This document shows, in pieces, positions 33,528-43,048 of a DNA stretch of 64,000 nucleotides (the first letter of the stretch is position 1; every line of letters starts with the position of its first letter). A program made the position numbers and the translations under genes. This DNA is from Terrisporobacter mayombei (GTDB lineage: Bacteria; Bacillota; Clostridia; Peptostreptococcales; Peptostreptococcaceae). Location of the stretch: assembly GCF_014333445.1 (NCBI RefSeq), contig NZ_JACRYU010000016.1, positions 280,382 to 344,381 on the forward strand, in the 5' to 3' direction. The notes under the pieces were generated by a model, which ran no database searches, had not been told where the DNA came from, and saw only the letters and a program-made list of their open reading frames with translations.

Positions 33528-34361
33528 ATGAAATTTTGGAAGTTACAAGGAATAGGAAATGATTTTATTGCAATAGATGGAAGATTTGATAATATAGATA
33601 CAGATAATTATGGAGAATTAGCTAAGAAAGTTTGTCATAGAAGATTTTCAGTAGGAGCAGATGGTCTTTTAGTGGTGAAAAATAGTGATGTGGCAGACAT
33701 TGAAATGGTTTATTATAATTCTGATGGAAGTCGTGCTCATATGTGCGGTAATGGAATTAGATGTTTTGTTAAATTTGTTTATGACAATAATATAGTTGAC
33801 AAAGAAGAATTTGATGTTTATACATTAGATGGAATAAAGAAAATAAAAATAAACTTAAAAGAAAATAAAATAGATACTATAAAAATAAATATGGGGTCTG
33901 GAAGCTTTAAATCATATGATATCCCAGTGAATGATGAAGATGATACTTTTATAAATAAAACTGTAAAAGTTTTAGATAAAGAATTTACTATAAGTTCTAT
34001 GCTAATGGGAGTTCCTCATACCGTAGTATTTGTAGATGAATTTGATATGGATGAAGTACATAAATACGGATCATTATTAGAAAAACATGAAAAGTTTCCT
34101 AAAAAAACTAATGTAAACTTTGTAAAAGTATTAGATGAAGAAAATATAATAGTGCGTACATGGGAAAGAGGTTGTGGATATACATTAGGATGTGGAACTG
34201 GAATAACAGCTTCAGTAATAATTAGTAATTACTTAGGTAAAGTAGGCAAGAGTGTTAATGTTACTTCAGAAGGTGGAAGTATAAAAATAGATTTAGAAGA
34301 GGACTTTGCATATATGACTGGAAATGCAGTGAAAATATGTGAAGGAACTTTGGAGGTATAA
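33528..34361 (+). CDS. dapF: Diaminopimelate epimerase
   Basis: 277 residues. Both catalytic cysteines are visible: MCGNGIRCF (about residue 72) and GCGYTLGCGTG (about 222). The N-terminal QGIGNDFIAID is the family signature. It converts LL- to meso-diaminopimelate for lysine and peptidoglycan synthesis. Ribosome binding site AAGGGAGAT. It is followed after two bases by yicC. Confidence 0.97.
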   Translation: MKFWKLQGIGNDFIAIDGRFDNIDTDNYGELAKKVCHRRFSVGADGLLVVKNSDVADIEMVYYNSDGSRAHMCGNGIRCFVKFVYDNNIVDKEEFDVYTLDGIKKIKINLKENKIDTIKINMGSGSFKSYDIPVNDEDDTFINKTVKVLDKEFTISSMLMGVPHTVVFVDEFDMDEVHKYGSLLEKHEKFPKKTNVNFVKVLDEENIIVRTWERGCGYTLGCGTGITASVIISNYLGKVGKSVNVTSEGGSIKIDLEEDFAYMTGNAVKICEGTLEV

Positions 34362-34363
34362 AA

Positions 34364-35245
34364 ATGGCTATAAGTATGACTGGTTTTGGTAGAGGTGAGT
34401 TTAAAAATGATAATTATCATTTTTTAATAGAGTGTAAAACTATAAATCATAAATATTGTGATATAAATGTGCGTCTACCAAGAAAAATATCTTTTTTAGA
34501 AGATAAAATTAGAAATTACGTTAAGAATTTTGTAAAAAGAGGAAGAGTTGATTTATATATAAAGCTTGACTTAATTGGTTCAGAGGATGTAAACTTAAAG
34601 TTCGATGATAAATTAGCAACTCAATATGTAAATATATTAAAAGAAATAAAAGAAAAATTTGAGTTACAAGATGATATAAGTGTCATGAATGTGGCTAAAT
34701 TTCCTGATATAGTTAAATGTGAGGAAAAAGAAGAAGATGAAGATTTATACTGGTCAATGCTTAGAGAAGCTTTAGATATTGCACTTGTAAAATTAGGTCA
34801 AATGAGACAAGAAGAAGGTAAAAAGCTTGCTGAAGACACATTAGAAAGATGTAATATTCTAAAAAATATAGTTAACGAAATTGAAATGTATTCAGATACT
34901 GTTGTAGATGAATATAAAGAAAAATTAAACACTAGAATTAATGAAATACTTGATAATCCAAGTATTGTAGATGAAAATAGATTAGCACAAGAAATTGCAA
35001 TTTTTGCGGACAAAAGTAATATTACAGAAGAGATAGTTAGATTTAGAAGTCATATTGAACAGCTTAAAAATACAGTTGTAAAAAATGAATCTATAGGTAG
35101 AAAAATAGATTTTCTAATTCAAGAAATGAATAGAGAAGTTAATACAATGGGCTCAAAATCATCTAATATAAATATAACTAATTTAGTTGTAGAAGTTAAA
35201 AGTGAACTAGAAAAAATTAGAGAACAAATACAAAACATTGAATAG
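34364..35245 (+). CDS. yicC: YicC family endoribonuclease-like protein
   Basis: 293 residues. Starts ISMTGFGRGEF, the YicC N-terminal signature, and ends with the DUF1732 domain (LVVEVKSELEKIREQIQNIE). Members are reported to affect RNA turnover and stationary-phase fitness. It normally precedes remA and gmk in Firmicutes; here no remA reading frame lies in the 67 bases before gmk. Confidence 0.94.
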   Translation: MAISMTGFGRGEFKNDNYHFLIECKTINHKYCDINVRLPRKISFLEDKIRNYVKNFVKRGRVDLYIKLDLIGSEDVNLKFDDKLATQYVNILKEIKEKFELQDDISVMNVAKFPDIVKCEEKEEDEDLYWSMLREALDIALVKLGQMRQEEGKKLAEDTLERCNILKNIVNEIEMYSDTVVDEYKEKLNTRINEILDNPSIVDENRLAQEIAIFADKSNITEEIVRFRSHIEQLKNTVVKNESIGRKIDFLIQEMNREVNTMGSKSSNINITNLVVEVKSELEKIREQIQNIE

Positions 35246-35312
35246 TATAAAGTATTATTTATATTATTTAATGTATAATACTATATAGATAAGTTGAAAG
35301 GATGAAATATTA

Positions 35313-35939
35313 ATGGTTATAAATAAGAAAGGTCTTTTACTAGTTGTATCGGGGCCATCTGGTGCAGGAAAAGGCACTATTTGTAAAGTATTGATGAACA
35401 GAAATAATGATTTAAAACTTTCTGTATCAGCAACAACTAGACAGCCAAGAAATGGTGAAGTAGAAGGTGAAAACTATTACTTTTTAACTCATGAAAAATT
35501 CAATGATATGATAAGTAAAAATGAGTTTTTAGAATATGCTCAAACATACAGTAATTTCTATGGGACTCCAAAGGGACCTGTTATGGAGAGTTTAGAAAAA
35601 GGTCAAGATGTTGTACTTGAAATAGAAATGCAAGGAGCAAGACAAGTAAAACAAATATACCCAGAAGCTATATTAATATTTGTTTTACCTCCAAGTCTAA
35701 ATGAACTAGAGAGTAGATTATCTTCAAGAGGAACAGAAACTAAAGAGCAAATGCAAGAGAGACTAAGTTGTGCTTTTGAAGAAATTAAACAAATTAAAGA
35801 TTATAACTATTTTATTTTCAACGAAACTAATAGAGAAGTTGAAGCTGCAATAGAGATTGAAAACATAATAAGTGCAGAAAAGAATAGATCTGCAAGATAT
35901 GAAGAAGAAATTATAAGAAAATTTAAGGAGGAATTATAA
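35313..35939 (+). CDS. gmk: Guanylate kinase
   Basis: 208 residues. P-loop SGPSGAGKGT (residues 11-20), GMP-binding SATTRQPRNGEVEGENY, and FVLPPS region are all present. It phosphorylates GMP to GDP. Its stop is one base before the rpoZ ATG, so gmk, rpoZ and coaBC form a tight unit. Confidence 0.97.
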   Translation: MVINKKGLLLVVSGPSGAGKGTICKVLMNRNNDLKLSVSATTRQPRNGEVEGENYYFLTHEKFNDMISKNEFLEYAQTYSNFYGTPKGPVMESLEKGQDVVLEIEMQGARQVKQIYPEAILIFVLPPSLNELESRLSSRGTETKEQMQERLSCAFEEIKQIKDYNYFIFNETNREVEAAIEIENIISAEKNRSARYEEEIIRKFKEEL

Positions 35940-35940
35940 A

Positions 35941-36201
35941 ATGAAACCATCTATAAACGAAGTATTAGCAAAAATAGACAACAGATATTATTTAGTAGGA
36001 ACAGTAGCTAAGAGAGCTAGAGAATTAGTTGATGGAAATGAGTCTTACGTAGATAGCAAAATAAATAAAGGTAAACCAGTAATGCTTGCTACTGAAGAAA
36101 TATCTGAAGGTAAAATAACTTACAGATTATTAACTGAAGAAGAAATAGAAATACAAGAAGCATTACATGCTGAGGGACAAAGTAAATTAATCGAGGAGTA
36201 A
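35941..36201 (+). CDS. rpoZ: RNA polymerase omega subunit
   Basis: 86 residues, starting with MKPSINEVLAKIDNRYYLV and the conserved AKRARELVDG core. It aids folding and assembly of the beta' subunit. Start is one base after the gmk stop, with AAGGAGG inside the end of gmk serving as ribosome binding site. Confidence 0.94.
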   Translation: MKPSINEVLAKIDNRYYLVGTVAKRARELVDGNESYVDSKINKGKPVMLATEEISEGKITYRLLTEEEIEIQEALHAEGQSKLIEE

Positions 36202-36204
36202 GAT

Positions 36205-37407
36205 ATGTTAAAGAATAAAACTGTAGTAATTGGAGTAAGTGGAGGAATAGCAGCATATAAAGCTTGTGATATTGTAAGTAAACTTAAAAAATTAAATGCT
36301 AATGTTCATGTAATTATGACTAAAAATGCAAAAGAATTTGTTACACCATTAACATTTCAATCACTTAGTCAAAATTATGTAGTCTCAGATATGTTTGAAG
36401 AACCAAAAACTTGGGATGTTGAGCATATATCTTTAGCAAAAAAAGCAGATGTATTTTTAATAGCACCAGCTACTGCAAATGTAATTGGCAAAATAGCAAA
36501 TGGTATTTGTGATGATATGCTGACAACTACAGTTATGGCAACTACAGGTAAGGTACTTATAGCACCAGCTATGAATACAAACATGTATAAAAATCCTATT
36601 CTTCAAAAAAATATAAAAACACTAAAAGAATTAGATTATAGTTTTGTAAATCCTGAAAGTGGTAGACTTGCTTGTGGAGATGTGGGAGAAGGAAAACTAG
36701 CTTCTCCAGAAGTGATCGTTGATGCTGTAGTAGATTTACTTTGTAATACTAAGAAAGATTTACAAGGTAAAAAAATAATGATTACAGCTGGACCTACAGT
36801 AGAAAGTATAGACCCTGTAAGATATTTAACTAATAGATCTACTGGAAAAATGGGATATGCTATTGCTAAAGTAGCTGCTGACAGAGGTGCAGATGTAACT
36901 TTAGTTAGTGGCCCTACAAATCTTGAGCCACCTTCTAATATCAAAAAATTAATAAAAACTCAATCAGCAGAAGATATGTACAATGCAATTATAGATAATT
37001 TTGATGAAAACCAAGTAATTATAAAAAGTGCTGCAGTAGCAGATTATAAACCTAAAACTTATAGTGATAAAAAAATTAAAAAAAGTAATGATGATTTAGT
37101 AATAGAGTTAGATAGAAATAAGGATATAGCCTTTGAAATAGGCAAAATTAAAAATGATAAAATTTTAGTGGGATTTGCTGCTGAAACTAATGACCTTATT
37201 CAAAATGCAAAAGGTAAAGTCAAAAAGAAAAATTTAGACTTTATTGTAGCTAATGATTTAACTGAAGAAGGTGCAGGATTTGGAACTGACACAAATATTG
37301 TTAAAATAATAGATAAAGAAGGTAATATAAGCAAATATCCTCAAATGAAAAAGGATGAGGTTGCAGATGTTATCTTAGACAAGATAAAATCGTTATTAGA
37401 AAAGTAA
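36205..37407 (+). CDS. coaBC: Bifunctional phosphopantothenoylcysteine decarboxylase / synthetase
   Basis: 400 residues. The N-terminal flavoprotein CoaC half shows GVSGGIAAYKA, the active site His in the WDVEHISLA region and PAMNTNMY; the C-terminal CoaB half starts near residue 190 with ITAGPTVESIDPVRYLTN and has AAVADYKP. It makes phosphopantetheine for coenzyme A; coaD, the next pathway step, is at 56391. Start 3 bases after rpoZ. Confidence 0.97.
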   Translation: MLKNKTVVIGVSGGIAAYKACDIVSKLKKLNANVHVIMTKNAKEFVTPLTFQSLSQNYVVSDMFEEPKTWDVEHISLAKKADVFLIAPATANVIGKIANGICDDMLTTTVMATTGKVLIAPAMNTNMYKNPILQKNIKTLKELDYSFVNPESGRLACGDVGEGKLASPEVIVDAVVDLLCNTKKDLQGKKIMITAGPTVESIDPVRYLTNRSTGKMGYAIAKVAADRGADVTLVSGPTNLEPPSNIKKLIKTQSAEDMYNAIIDNFDENQVIIKSAAVADYKPKTYSDKKIKKSNDDLVIELDRNKDIAFEIGKIKNDKILVGFAAETNDLIQNAKGKVKKKNLDFIVANDLTEEGAGFGTDTNIVKIIDKEGNISKYPQMKKDEVADVILDKIKSLLEK

Positions 37408-37435
37408 GCATCTATTTATAGGTGCTTATATTTTT
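37406..37435 (+). terminator. Weak hairpin after coaBC
   Basis: Stem AAGCATCTA / TAGGTGCTT (one G-U pair), loop TTTA, followed by ATATTTTT. The stem starts in the coaBC stop codon. Confidence 0.55.
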
Positions 37436-37469
37436 AGATTAAGATTATAAATAATCACATATTAATTGG

Positions 37470-37537
37470 AGCAACAGACTTGTCGTTGGCCACATGAAAT
37501 GTTTCGTCGAGGCAATCACTTAGGCGAAGCGAATTTT
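37470..37537 (+). repeat. GC-richer intergenic repeat, copy C, abutting priA
   Basis: Sixty-eight bases matching copy B (14391-14460) in order and spacing of conserved blocks, and copy A at the right end. It can fold ACAT-GAA-ATGT within TTGTCG / CGTCGAGGCAA partial pairing. The right end AATTTT runs straight into the AAGGAG ribosome binding site of priA. An open frame crosses it into priA but lacks a start signal. Confidence 0.6.
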
Positions 37538-37549
37538 AAGGAGCAATCT

Positions 37550-40090
37550 ATGTATATGGAAAAATACGCAAAAGTTATAGTTAAAAACAACAGCATATAT
37601 ACAGACAACTTATTTACTTATAAAATACCAGAATTTCTTTTAGATGATATTGAAGTTGGTCATAGGGTATTAGTACCTTTTGGCAAGGGTAACAAGCCTA
37701 TACAAGCTTATGTATTTCTAATTACAGATGTAGTTGAAAATAATATAGATATTAAAGAATTATTTGATATACTAGATGAATATCCAATTTTTAAAGTTGA
37801 AGATATTAAACTTATACAATGGATGAAAAATAGATATTTGTGTACTTATATGGACTGTATTAGTTTACTTCATCCAAAGGGATATAAAGTAGATAGCTTT
37901 AAAGAAATAAGTTTACATGATAACTTAGGAGAATTAGATGCTGAGAGTTTTTACGAAAAAATAGATAGCTTAAGTAAAAATAGAAAGTTTATTATTAATA
38001 CAATAATAGAAAATAAAAATAAAATTAAAGTAGATAAATTAATAAAAGAAAAGGCTATAGATGAAGGAATGAATCCTAAGGATTTGAAACTATCTTCATC
38101 TATTAATAATCTTTTGTTAAAAATGAAAGAAGAGAAGTTAGTAGAGATAGTTTGGAATTATAAAAGTCAAAAAAATGAGAAAAAAATTTGTTATGTATCT
38201 TTAAATATGGATAAAAATATTATAGAAGATTACATAGAATCTAATAAGATTAGGCTTGGTCAAAAGCAAAGAGAAATTATAGACTTTTTAAAACATAATG
38301 ATGAGGTAGAAATTAATGATTTAATTAAATTATTAAATGCTTCAAAATCTAGTATAAGTTCTTTGCACAATAAGAACTTAATTATGCTTCAGTTTAAAGA
38401 TTATTATAGAAATCCAAATGATTTCTATGATGAAAGAAGAAAAGAAATTATATTAAATGAAGAACAAAAAAATGCAGTAGATAAAATTACATCTGAAATG
38501 TTTGATGAAGATAAAAAACCTTATATGATTCATGGTGTAACAGGTAGTGGAAAAACAGAAGTTTATATAGAAATAATTGATTATGCACTAAAACAAGGTT
38601 TGGATAGTATATTTTTAGTTCCAGAAATTTCTCTTACTCCTCAAACTATTTCTAGATTAAAAAATAGGTTTGGCGATATTGTGGGAGTATTTCATAGTAA
38701 GCTTTCGGAGGGCGAAAAACATGATGTATTTAAAGCTATTAAAAAAGGTAAAATTAGAATATTAATTGGAGCTAGATCTGCATTATTTGCCCCTTTTAAT
38801 AGTTTAGGTGTAGTTATAATAGATGAATTCCATGAAAGTGCATATAAATCGGAAAAAAATCCAAAGTTTAGTGCAATAGAAGTTGGAAAATATATGGTGT
38901 TAAAGCAAAATATAACATTAGTATTAGGATCTGCAACACCATCAGTAGAAGAATATTACAGAGCTAAGAATAATGAATATGAGCTAATCACTATTAAAGA
39001 AAGAGCTAATAAAAAGCCTCTTCCAGCCATAGAAGTAGTTGATATGAAAAAAGAGTTAAGTTTAGGTAATAAAAGTATTTTTTCTTATAAACTTCAAGAA
39101 GAAATTGAAACTGAACTAAGTAACAATAATCAAGTAATATTGTTTTTAAATAGAAGAGGATACGGAAACTTTGTATCTTGCAGAAAATGTGGGTTTGTTT
39201 TTTCTTGTAAAAATTGTGATATTTCTTTGACATATCATAAAAATAATAATAGTGGTAGATGCCATTATTGTGGATATGAAGAAAATATACCTAAAACTTG
39301 TCCAGAGTGTGGTAGTGATTATGTTAAACCTTTTGGTATAGGAACTGAAAAGGTAGAAGAAGAAATAAAAAAATTATTTAAAAATGCAAAAGTTCTTAGA
39401 ATGGACAAAGATACAACTTCTAAAAAAGGAGAACTTGATAAAATTTTAAATAAATTTAAAAATAAAGAAGCAAATATTTTAATAGGAACCCAAATGTTAA
39501 GTAAGGGATTGGACTTTGAGGATGTAACACTAGTTGGAATACTATCTGCTGATATGATGTTAAACTTCCCTGAATTTAAAAGTTTTGAACATACATTTCA
39601 GTTAATTACTCAAGTATCAGGCAGGGCTGGTAGAAGCGATAAAGAAGGTAAAGTTGTGCTTCAAACTTATGACACAGATCACTACGTAATACGAAGGGCT
39701 TTAAATTATGACTTTGAAGGATTTTACGAAGATGAAATAAAAATTAGAAAAATATTTTCTTATGCGCCTTTTAATAATATGATAAGTGTAGTTGTAAGTG
39801 GACGTAATCAAAAACTCGTTGAGAAGAATATAAAAAGTATGTACAATTCTCTTATCTATTTATTAAAAAATAGAGGAGTAGAGGATTTTGAATTTATATT
39901 AGGTCCGAATCCTTGTGCTATTTCCAAAATTAATCAAAATTATAGATATCAATTATTATTTAAAGATGATAATATTGAAATTAATTTATTAAAAGGTATA
40001 ATAAAATATATATGTATAACGAAGAAAGAAGTTGTATTTGATAAGGATGTTAATATATCTATAGATGTTAATCCAAACAATATTCTTTAA
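37550..40090 (+). CDS. priA: Primosomal replication restart helicase PriA
   Basis: 846 residues from the ATG at 37550, 6 bases after AAGGAG; an upstream in-frame extension to 37466 is translated repeat and is rejected. The N-terminal 3'-end binding domain is followed by helicase motifs: Walker A GVTGSGKTE (about residue 330), a DEFH box where most PriA proteins have DEEH, and GSATPS. The zinc region carries CRKCGF, CKNCD, CHYCG and CPECG (about 545-590). It reloads the replisome at collapsed forks. Downstream def and fmt are the usual partners. Confidence 0.95.
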   Translation: MYMEKYAKVIVKNNSIYTDNLFTYKIPEFLLDDIEVGHRVLVPFGKGNKPIQAYVFLITDVVENNIDIKELFDILDEYPIFKVEDIKLIQWMKNRYLCTYMDCISLLHPKGYKVDSFKEISLHDNLGELDAESFYEKIDSLSKNRKFIINTIIENKNKIKVDKLIKEKAIDEGMNPKDLKLSSSINNLLLKMKEEKLVEIVWNYKSQKNEKKICYVSLNMDKNIIEDYIESNKIRLGQKQREIIDFLKHNDEVEINDLIKLLNASKSSISSLHNKNLIMLQFKDYYRNPNDFYDERRKEIILNEEQKNAVDKITSEMFDEDKKPYMIHGVTGSGKTEVYIEIIDYALKQGLDSIFLVPEISLTPQTISRLKNRFGDIVGVFHSKLSEGEKHDVFKAIKKGKIRILIGARSALFAPFNSLGVVIIDEFHESAYKSEKNPKFSAIEVGKYMVLKQNITLVLGSATPSVEEYYRAKNNEYELITIKERANKKPLPAIEVVDMKKELSLGNKSIFSYKLQEEIETELSNNNQVILFLNRRGYGNFVSCRKCGFVFSCKNCDISLTYHKNNNSGRCHYCGYEENIPKTCPECGSDYVKPFGIGTEKVEEEIKKLFKNAKVLRMDKDTTSKKGELDKILNKFKNKEANILIGTQMLSKGLDFEDVTLVGILSADMMLNFPEFKSFEHTFQLITQVSGRAGRSDKEGKVVLQTYDTDHYVIRRALNYDFEGFYEDEIKIRKIFSYAPFNNMISVVVSGRNQKLVEKNIKSMYNSLIYLLKNRGVEDFEFILGPNPCAISKINQNYRYQLLFKDDNIEINLLKGIIKYICITKKEVVFDKDVNISIDVNPNNIL

Positions 40091-40108
40091 TTATAGGAGG
40101 AAGAAATA

Positions 40109-40549
40109 ATGGCAATTAGACAAATAGCTCAAATCGGAGAGCCAGTACTTAGAAAAAAATCAAAGGTTGTAGAAAAATTTGATCAAAAATTAATAGATTT
40201 ATTAGAAGATATGGCAGATACTATGTATGAAGCTGATGGTGTTGGTCTTGCAGCACCTCAAGTTAGCATATTGAAAAGAGTTGTAGTAATAGATGTTGGA
40301 GATGGTTTATTAGAACTTGTGAATCCAGAAATAATAGCAACAAGTGGTGAGCAAATAGATGCAGAAGGTTGTTTAAGTGTTGCAGGAGAAAATGGTGACG
40401 TTAAAAGACCATATGTGGTAAGGGTAAGAGCTCAAGATAGACATGGAAATACTTTTGAAATAGAAGGTGAAGAACTATTAGCTAGAGCTTTCTGTCATGA
40501 AATAGATCACTTAGATGGAATATTATTTGTAGATAAAATAGAAAAATAA
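40109..40549 (+). CDS. def: Peptide deformylase
   Basis: 146 residues. All three motifs are present: GVGLAAPQ (about 45-52), EGCLSV (about 88-93) and HEIDH (about 130-134), whose Cys and two His bind the metal. It removes formyl from nascent proteins. Located with fmt, which adds the formyl group to the initiator tRNA. Ribosome binding site AGGAGGAAG. Confidence 0.97.
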   Translation: MAIRQIAQIGEPVLRKKSKVVEKFDQKLIDLLEDMADTMYEADGVGLAAPQVSILKRVVVIDVGDGLLELVNPEIIATSGEQIDAEGCLSVAGENGDVKRPYVVRVRAQDRHGNTFEIEGEELLARAFCHEIDHLDGILFVDKIEK

Positions 40550-40563
40550 TAGGAGTGATATAA

Positions 40564-41493
40564 ATGAAAATCGTATTTATGGGAACACCAGATATAGCAA
40601 AAGGATGTCTGGAAAAATTAATAAATGAAAATCGTGAAATAGTTGGAGTTGTAACTCAAGCTGATAAACCTATTGGTAGAGGTAAAAAAATGGGTATGCC
40701 TCCTGTTAAAGAACTTGCTTTAGAGCATAATATACCTGTATATCAGCCAACAAAAGCAAGAGATGAAGAGTTTATAAATACTTTAAAAGAAATAAATCCT
40801 GATGTAATAGTAGTTGTTGCATATGGACAAATTTTGCCAAAGGCTTTATTAGATATACCTAAATACGGATGCATTAATGTACATGTATCTTTATTACCTA
40901 AATATAGAGGAGCAGCACCAATAAACTGGGTAATAATAAATGGAGAAGAAAAAACAGGTGTTACAACAATGTATATGGATGAAGGTCTAGATACTGGAGA
41001 CATAATACTTCAAAATGAATTCCCTCTAGATAACGAAATAACAGCTGGTGAATTACACGATGTGATGACTGTAAAAGGTGGAGAGCTTTTAATAGAAACT
41101 TTAGATTTAATAGAAAAAGGGTGTGCACCAAGAATCAAACAAAATGATGAAGAATCTTCTTATGCACCAATGATGAATAAATCTTTAGGAAATTTAGATT
41201 TTTCTAAAAGTGCAAAAGAAATACATGATTTAGTAAGAGGTGTTAACCCTTGGCCAAGTGCTTATACTACTTACGAGGGAAAAACTATGAAGGTTTGGAA
41301 AACTAAAGTGTTAGATGAAGCTAGTAGCAAAGAACCTGGTACAATAATCAAAGTAGATAAAGATGGAATAAGAGTATCTACTAATAATAAAGTTTTATTA
41401 ATCGAGGAAATACAAATGCCAAATAAAAAAAGAGTGGCAGTATGTGAATATATAAAAGGAAATAAAATAGAAGAAGGTACTATATTAGGCTAG
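40564..41493 (+). CDS. fmt: Methionyl-tRNA formyltransferase
   Basis: 309 residues. The formyl-THF-binding loop region includes NVHVSLLPKYRGAAPINW (about 106-123) with the catalytic Asn-His pattern and the Asp in MDEGLDTGDI. The C-terminal OB-like domain begins near 205. It formylates Met-tRNA(fMet). Fourteen bases after def, eight before the DUF116 gene. Confidence 0.97.
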   Translation: MKIVFMGTPDIAKGCLEKLINENREIVGVVTQADKPIGRGKKMGMPPVKELALEHNIPVYQPTKARDEEFINTLKEINPDVIVVVAYGQILPKALLDIPKYGCINVHVSLLPKYRGAAPINWVIINGEEKTGVTTMYMDEGLDTGDIILQNEFPLDNEITAGELHDVMTVKGGELLIETLDLIEKGCAPRIKQNDEESSYAPMMNKSLGNLDFSKSAKEIHDLVRGVNPWPSAYTTYEGKTMKVWKTKVLDEASSKEPGTIIKVDKDGIRVSTNNKVLLIEEIQMPNKKRVAVCEYIKGNKIEEGTILG

Positions 41494-41500
41494 GTGGGGA

Positions 41501-42235
41501 ATGACTGATATAAAGAAGTATATTACTACAATTAATGTTTTTTTAATTATACTTATTAGTGGAGTATTTATAATTAACTTATTTTTATCGAAGTTTATAA
41601 ATACACTAGGTTTAGTGATAAATATAGTTTTTATAGGAATAATATTAATAACTATATTTTCAACAATTACAACTTATTATATAGCAAAGGATAAAAATGT
41701 TGATAATAAATTAATGAAAGTTAACTTTAAGATAGTAAGTATTATATTTCCTATAATAAGCAAAATTGCTAAATTTATAGGAATATCGAAAGATGAAATA
41801 AGAAAAATATATATAAAAATAAATAATGCTTACATTTATAGTAATAAGTATAATTTTAAATGTGAAGACTTAATAATATTAATACCTCATTGCATTCAAA
41901 ATCATGATTGCAAGCTTAAAGTAACAAATGATATAGAAAATTGTAAAAAATGTGGTAGATGTAAAGTAAAAGATTTGCTAGGACTTAAAGAAAAATATAA
42001 TACTAAAGTATTTGTAGCTACAGGAGGAACTCTAGCCAGAAAATTTATTATAGACAATAAGCCAAAGGCTGTTATTGCTGTAGCTTGTGAAAGAGATTTG
42101 ACATCTGGAGTTCGAGATGTTGATAAGATTCCTGTTCTTGGAGTATTCAACTTAAGACCTAATGGTCCTTGTATAGATACAAATATTAATATTAAAGAAG
42201 TAGAGAATGCTATTAATTTCTTTACAGGTAAATAA
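41501..42235 (+). CDS. DUF116 membrane protein with cysteine cluster
   Basis: 244 residues. Two N-terminal membrane segments (about 10-30 and 37-60) are followed by a soluble domain with HCIQNHDCK, then CKKCGRC (about residues 130-156) and a later ACERDLTSGVRD. The cysteines suggest a metal or iron-sulphur site. DUF116 proteins sit beside def-fmt in many Clostridia, and no function is established. Start follows AGGTGGGGA. Confidence 0.8.
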   Translation: MTDIKKYITTINVFLIILISGVFIINLFLSKFINTLGLVINIVFIGIILITIFSTITTYYIAKDKNVDNKLMKVNFKIVSIIFPIISKIAKFIGISKDEIRKIYIKINNAYIYSNKYNFKCEDLIILIPHCIQNHDCKLKVTNDIENCKKCGRCKVKDLLGLKEKYNTKVFVATGGTLARKFIIDNKPKAVIAVACERDLTSGVRDVDKIPVLGVFNLRPNGPCIDTNINIKEVENAINFFTGK

Positions 42236-42249
42236 GGAGAGTGTTTTAT

Positions 42250-42960
42250 ATGTATCCTGGAATGTATTATGGTGGTTATGGATATGGAATAGATCCTACT
42301 ATGATATTAATAATACCGGCTATATTATTAACAATATATGCTCAATTCAAAGTAAGTTCTACAACTAATAGATACTTTAGAGTAAGAAGTGGAAGAGGAT
42401 ATACTGGAGAGCAAACTGCAAGAGAAATACTAGATAGAAATGGATTATATAATGTAAGAATAGAAATGGTTAGAGGAAGATTAAGTGACCATTACGATCC
42501 AAGATCTAATGTGGTTAGATTATCAGAGGATGTGTATAGTGGAAATTCTATAACCTCTATATCAGTTGCAGCTCATGAATGTGGTCATGCTATACAACAT
42601 GCTCATGGATATGTACCATTAAATATAAGAAGCAGTTTAGTTCCTGTGGTTAACTTTGCTTCAAATATGTCTTGGATATTTATTATGTTAGGATTTTTAA
42701 TGGGAGGAAGTTTCTTAAAAATGGGTATATTATTATTTTCAGCTTCAGTTTTATTTCAAATAGTGACATTACCTGTAGAATTTAATGCTTCAAGTAGGGC
42801 ATTAGCTCAAATGACTTCCCTAGGTATAGTAGATGATCGTGAAGTAAGAGATAGTAGGAGAGTACTTCAGGCAGCTGCATTAACTTATGTTGCAGCAGCA
42901 GTAACTGCAATTCTTCAATTACTAAGATTAGTAATGATTGCACAAAATCGTGATGATTAA
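42250..42960 (+). CDS. Membrane-bound zinc metallopeptidase (YugP family)
   Basis: 236 residues from the ATG at 42250 behind AAGGAGAG (GTG at 42241 is in that site). It has hydrophobic segments near 14-32, about 130-180 and 205-230. The zinc motif HECGH is in AAHECGHAIQHAHG (about residue 110-123), with a downstream EFNAS Glu as likely third ligand. Substrate unknown. The family is common between fmt and rsmB in Clostridia. A terminator follows. Confidence 0.9.
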   Translation: MYPGMYYGGYGYGIDPTMILIIPAILLTIYAQFKVSSTTNRYFRVRSGRGYTGEQTAREILDRNGLYNVRIEMVRGRLSDHYDPRSNVVRLSEDVYSGNSITSISVAAHECGHAIQHAHGYVPLNIRSSLVPVVNFASNMSWIFIMLGFLMGGSFLKMGILLFSASVLFQIVTLPVEFNASSRALAQMTSLGIVDDREVRDSRRVLQAAALTYVAAAVTAILQLLRLVMIAQNRDD

Positions 42961-42965
42961 TATTT

Positions 42966-42992
42966 AGGTCCTAGTTTACTAGGGCCTTTTTT
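42966..42992 (+). terminator. Terminator after the YugP-type gene
   Basis: Stem AGGTCCTAG / CTAGGGCCT (one G-U pair), TTTA loop, six T. Confidence 0.8.
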
Positions 42993-43048
42993 AAAAAGTA
43001 TATAAAAATCAAAATTTGATTAAATTTTGATAATATAAGGAGATAAAT

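Noticed and set aside
37466..37549. N-terminal extension of PriA by 28 residues
   Set aside because: It translates repeat copy C, begins before the AAGGAG ribosome binding site, and has no start signal of its own; the ATG at 37550 fits.
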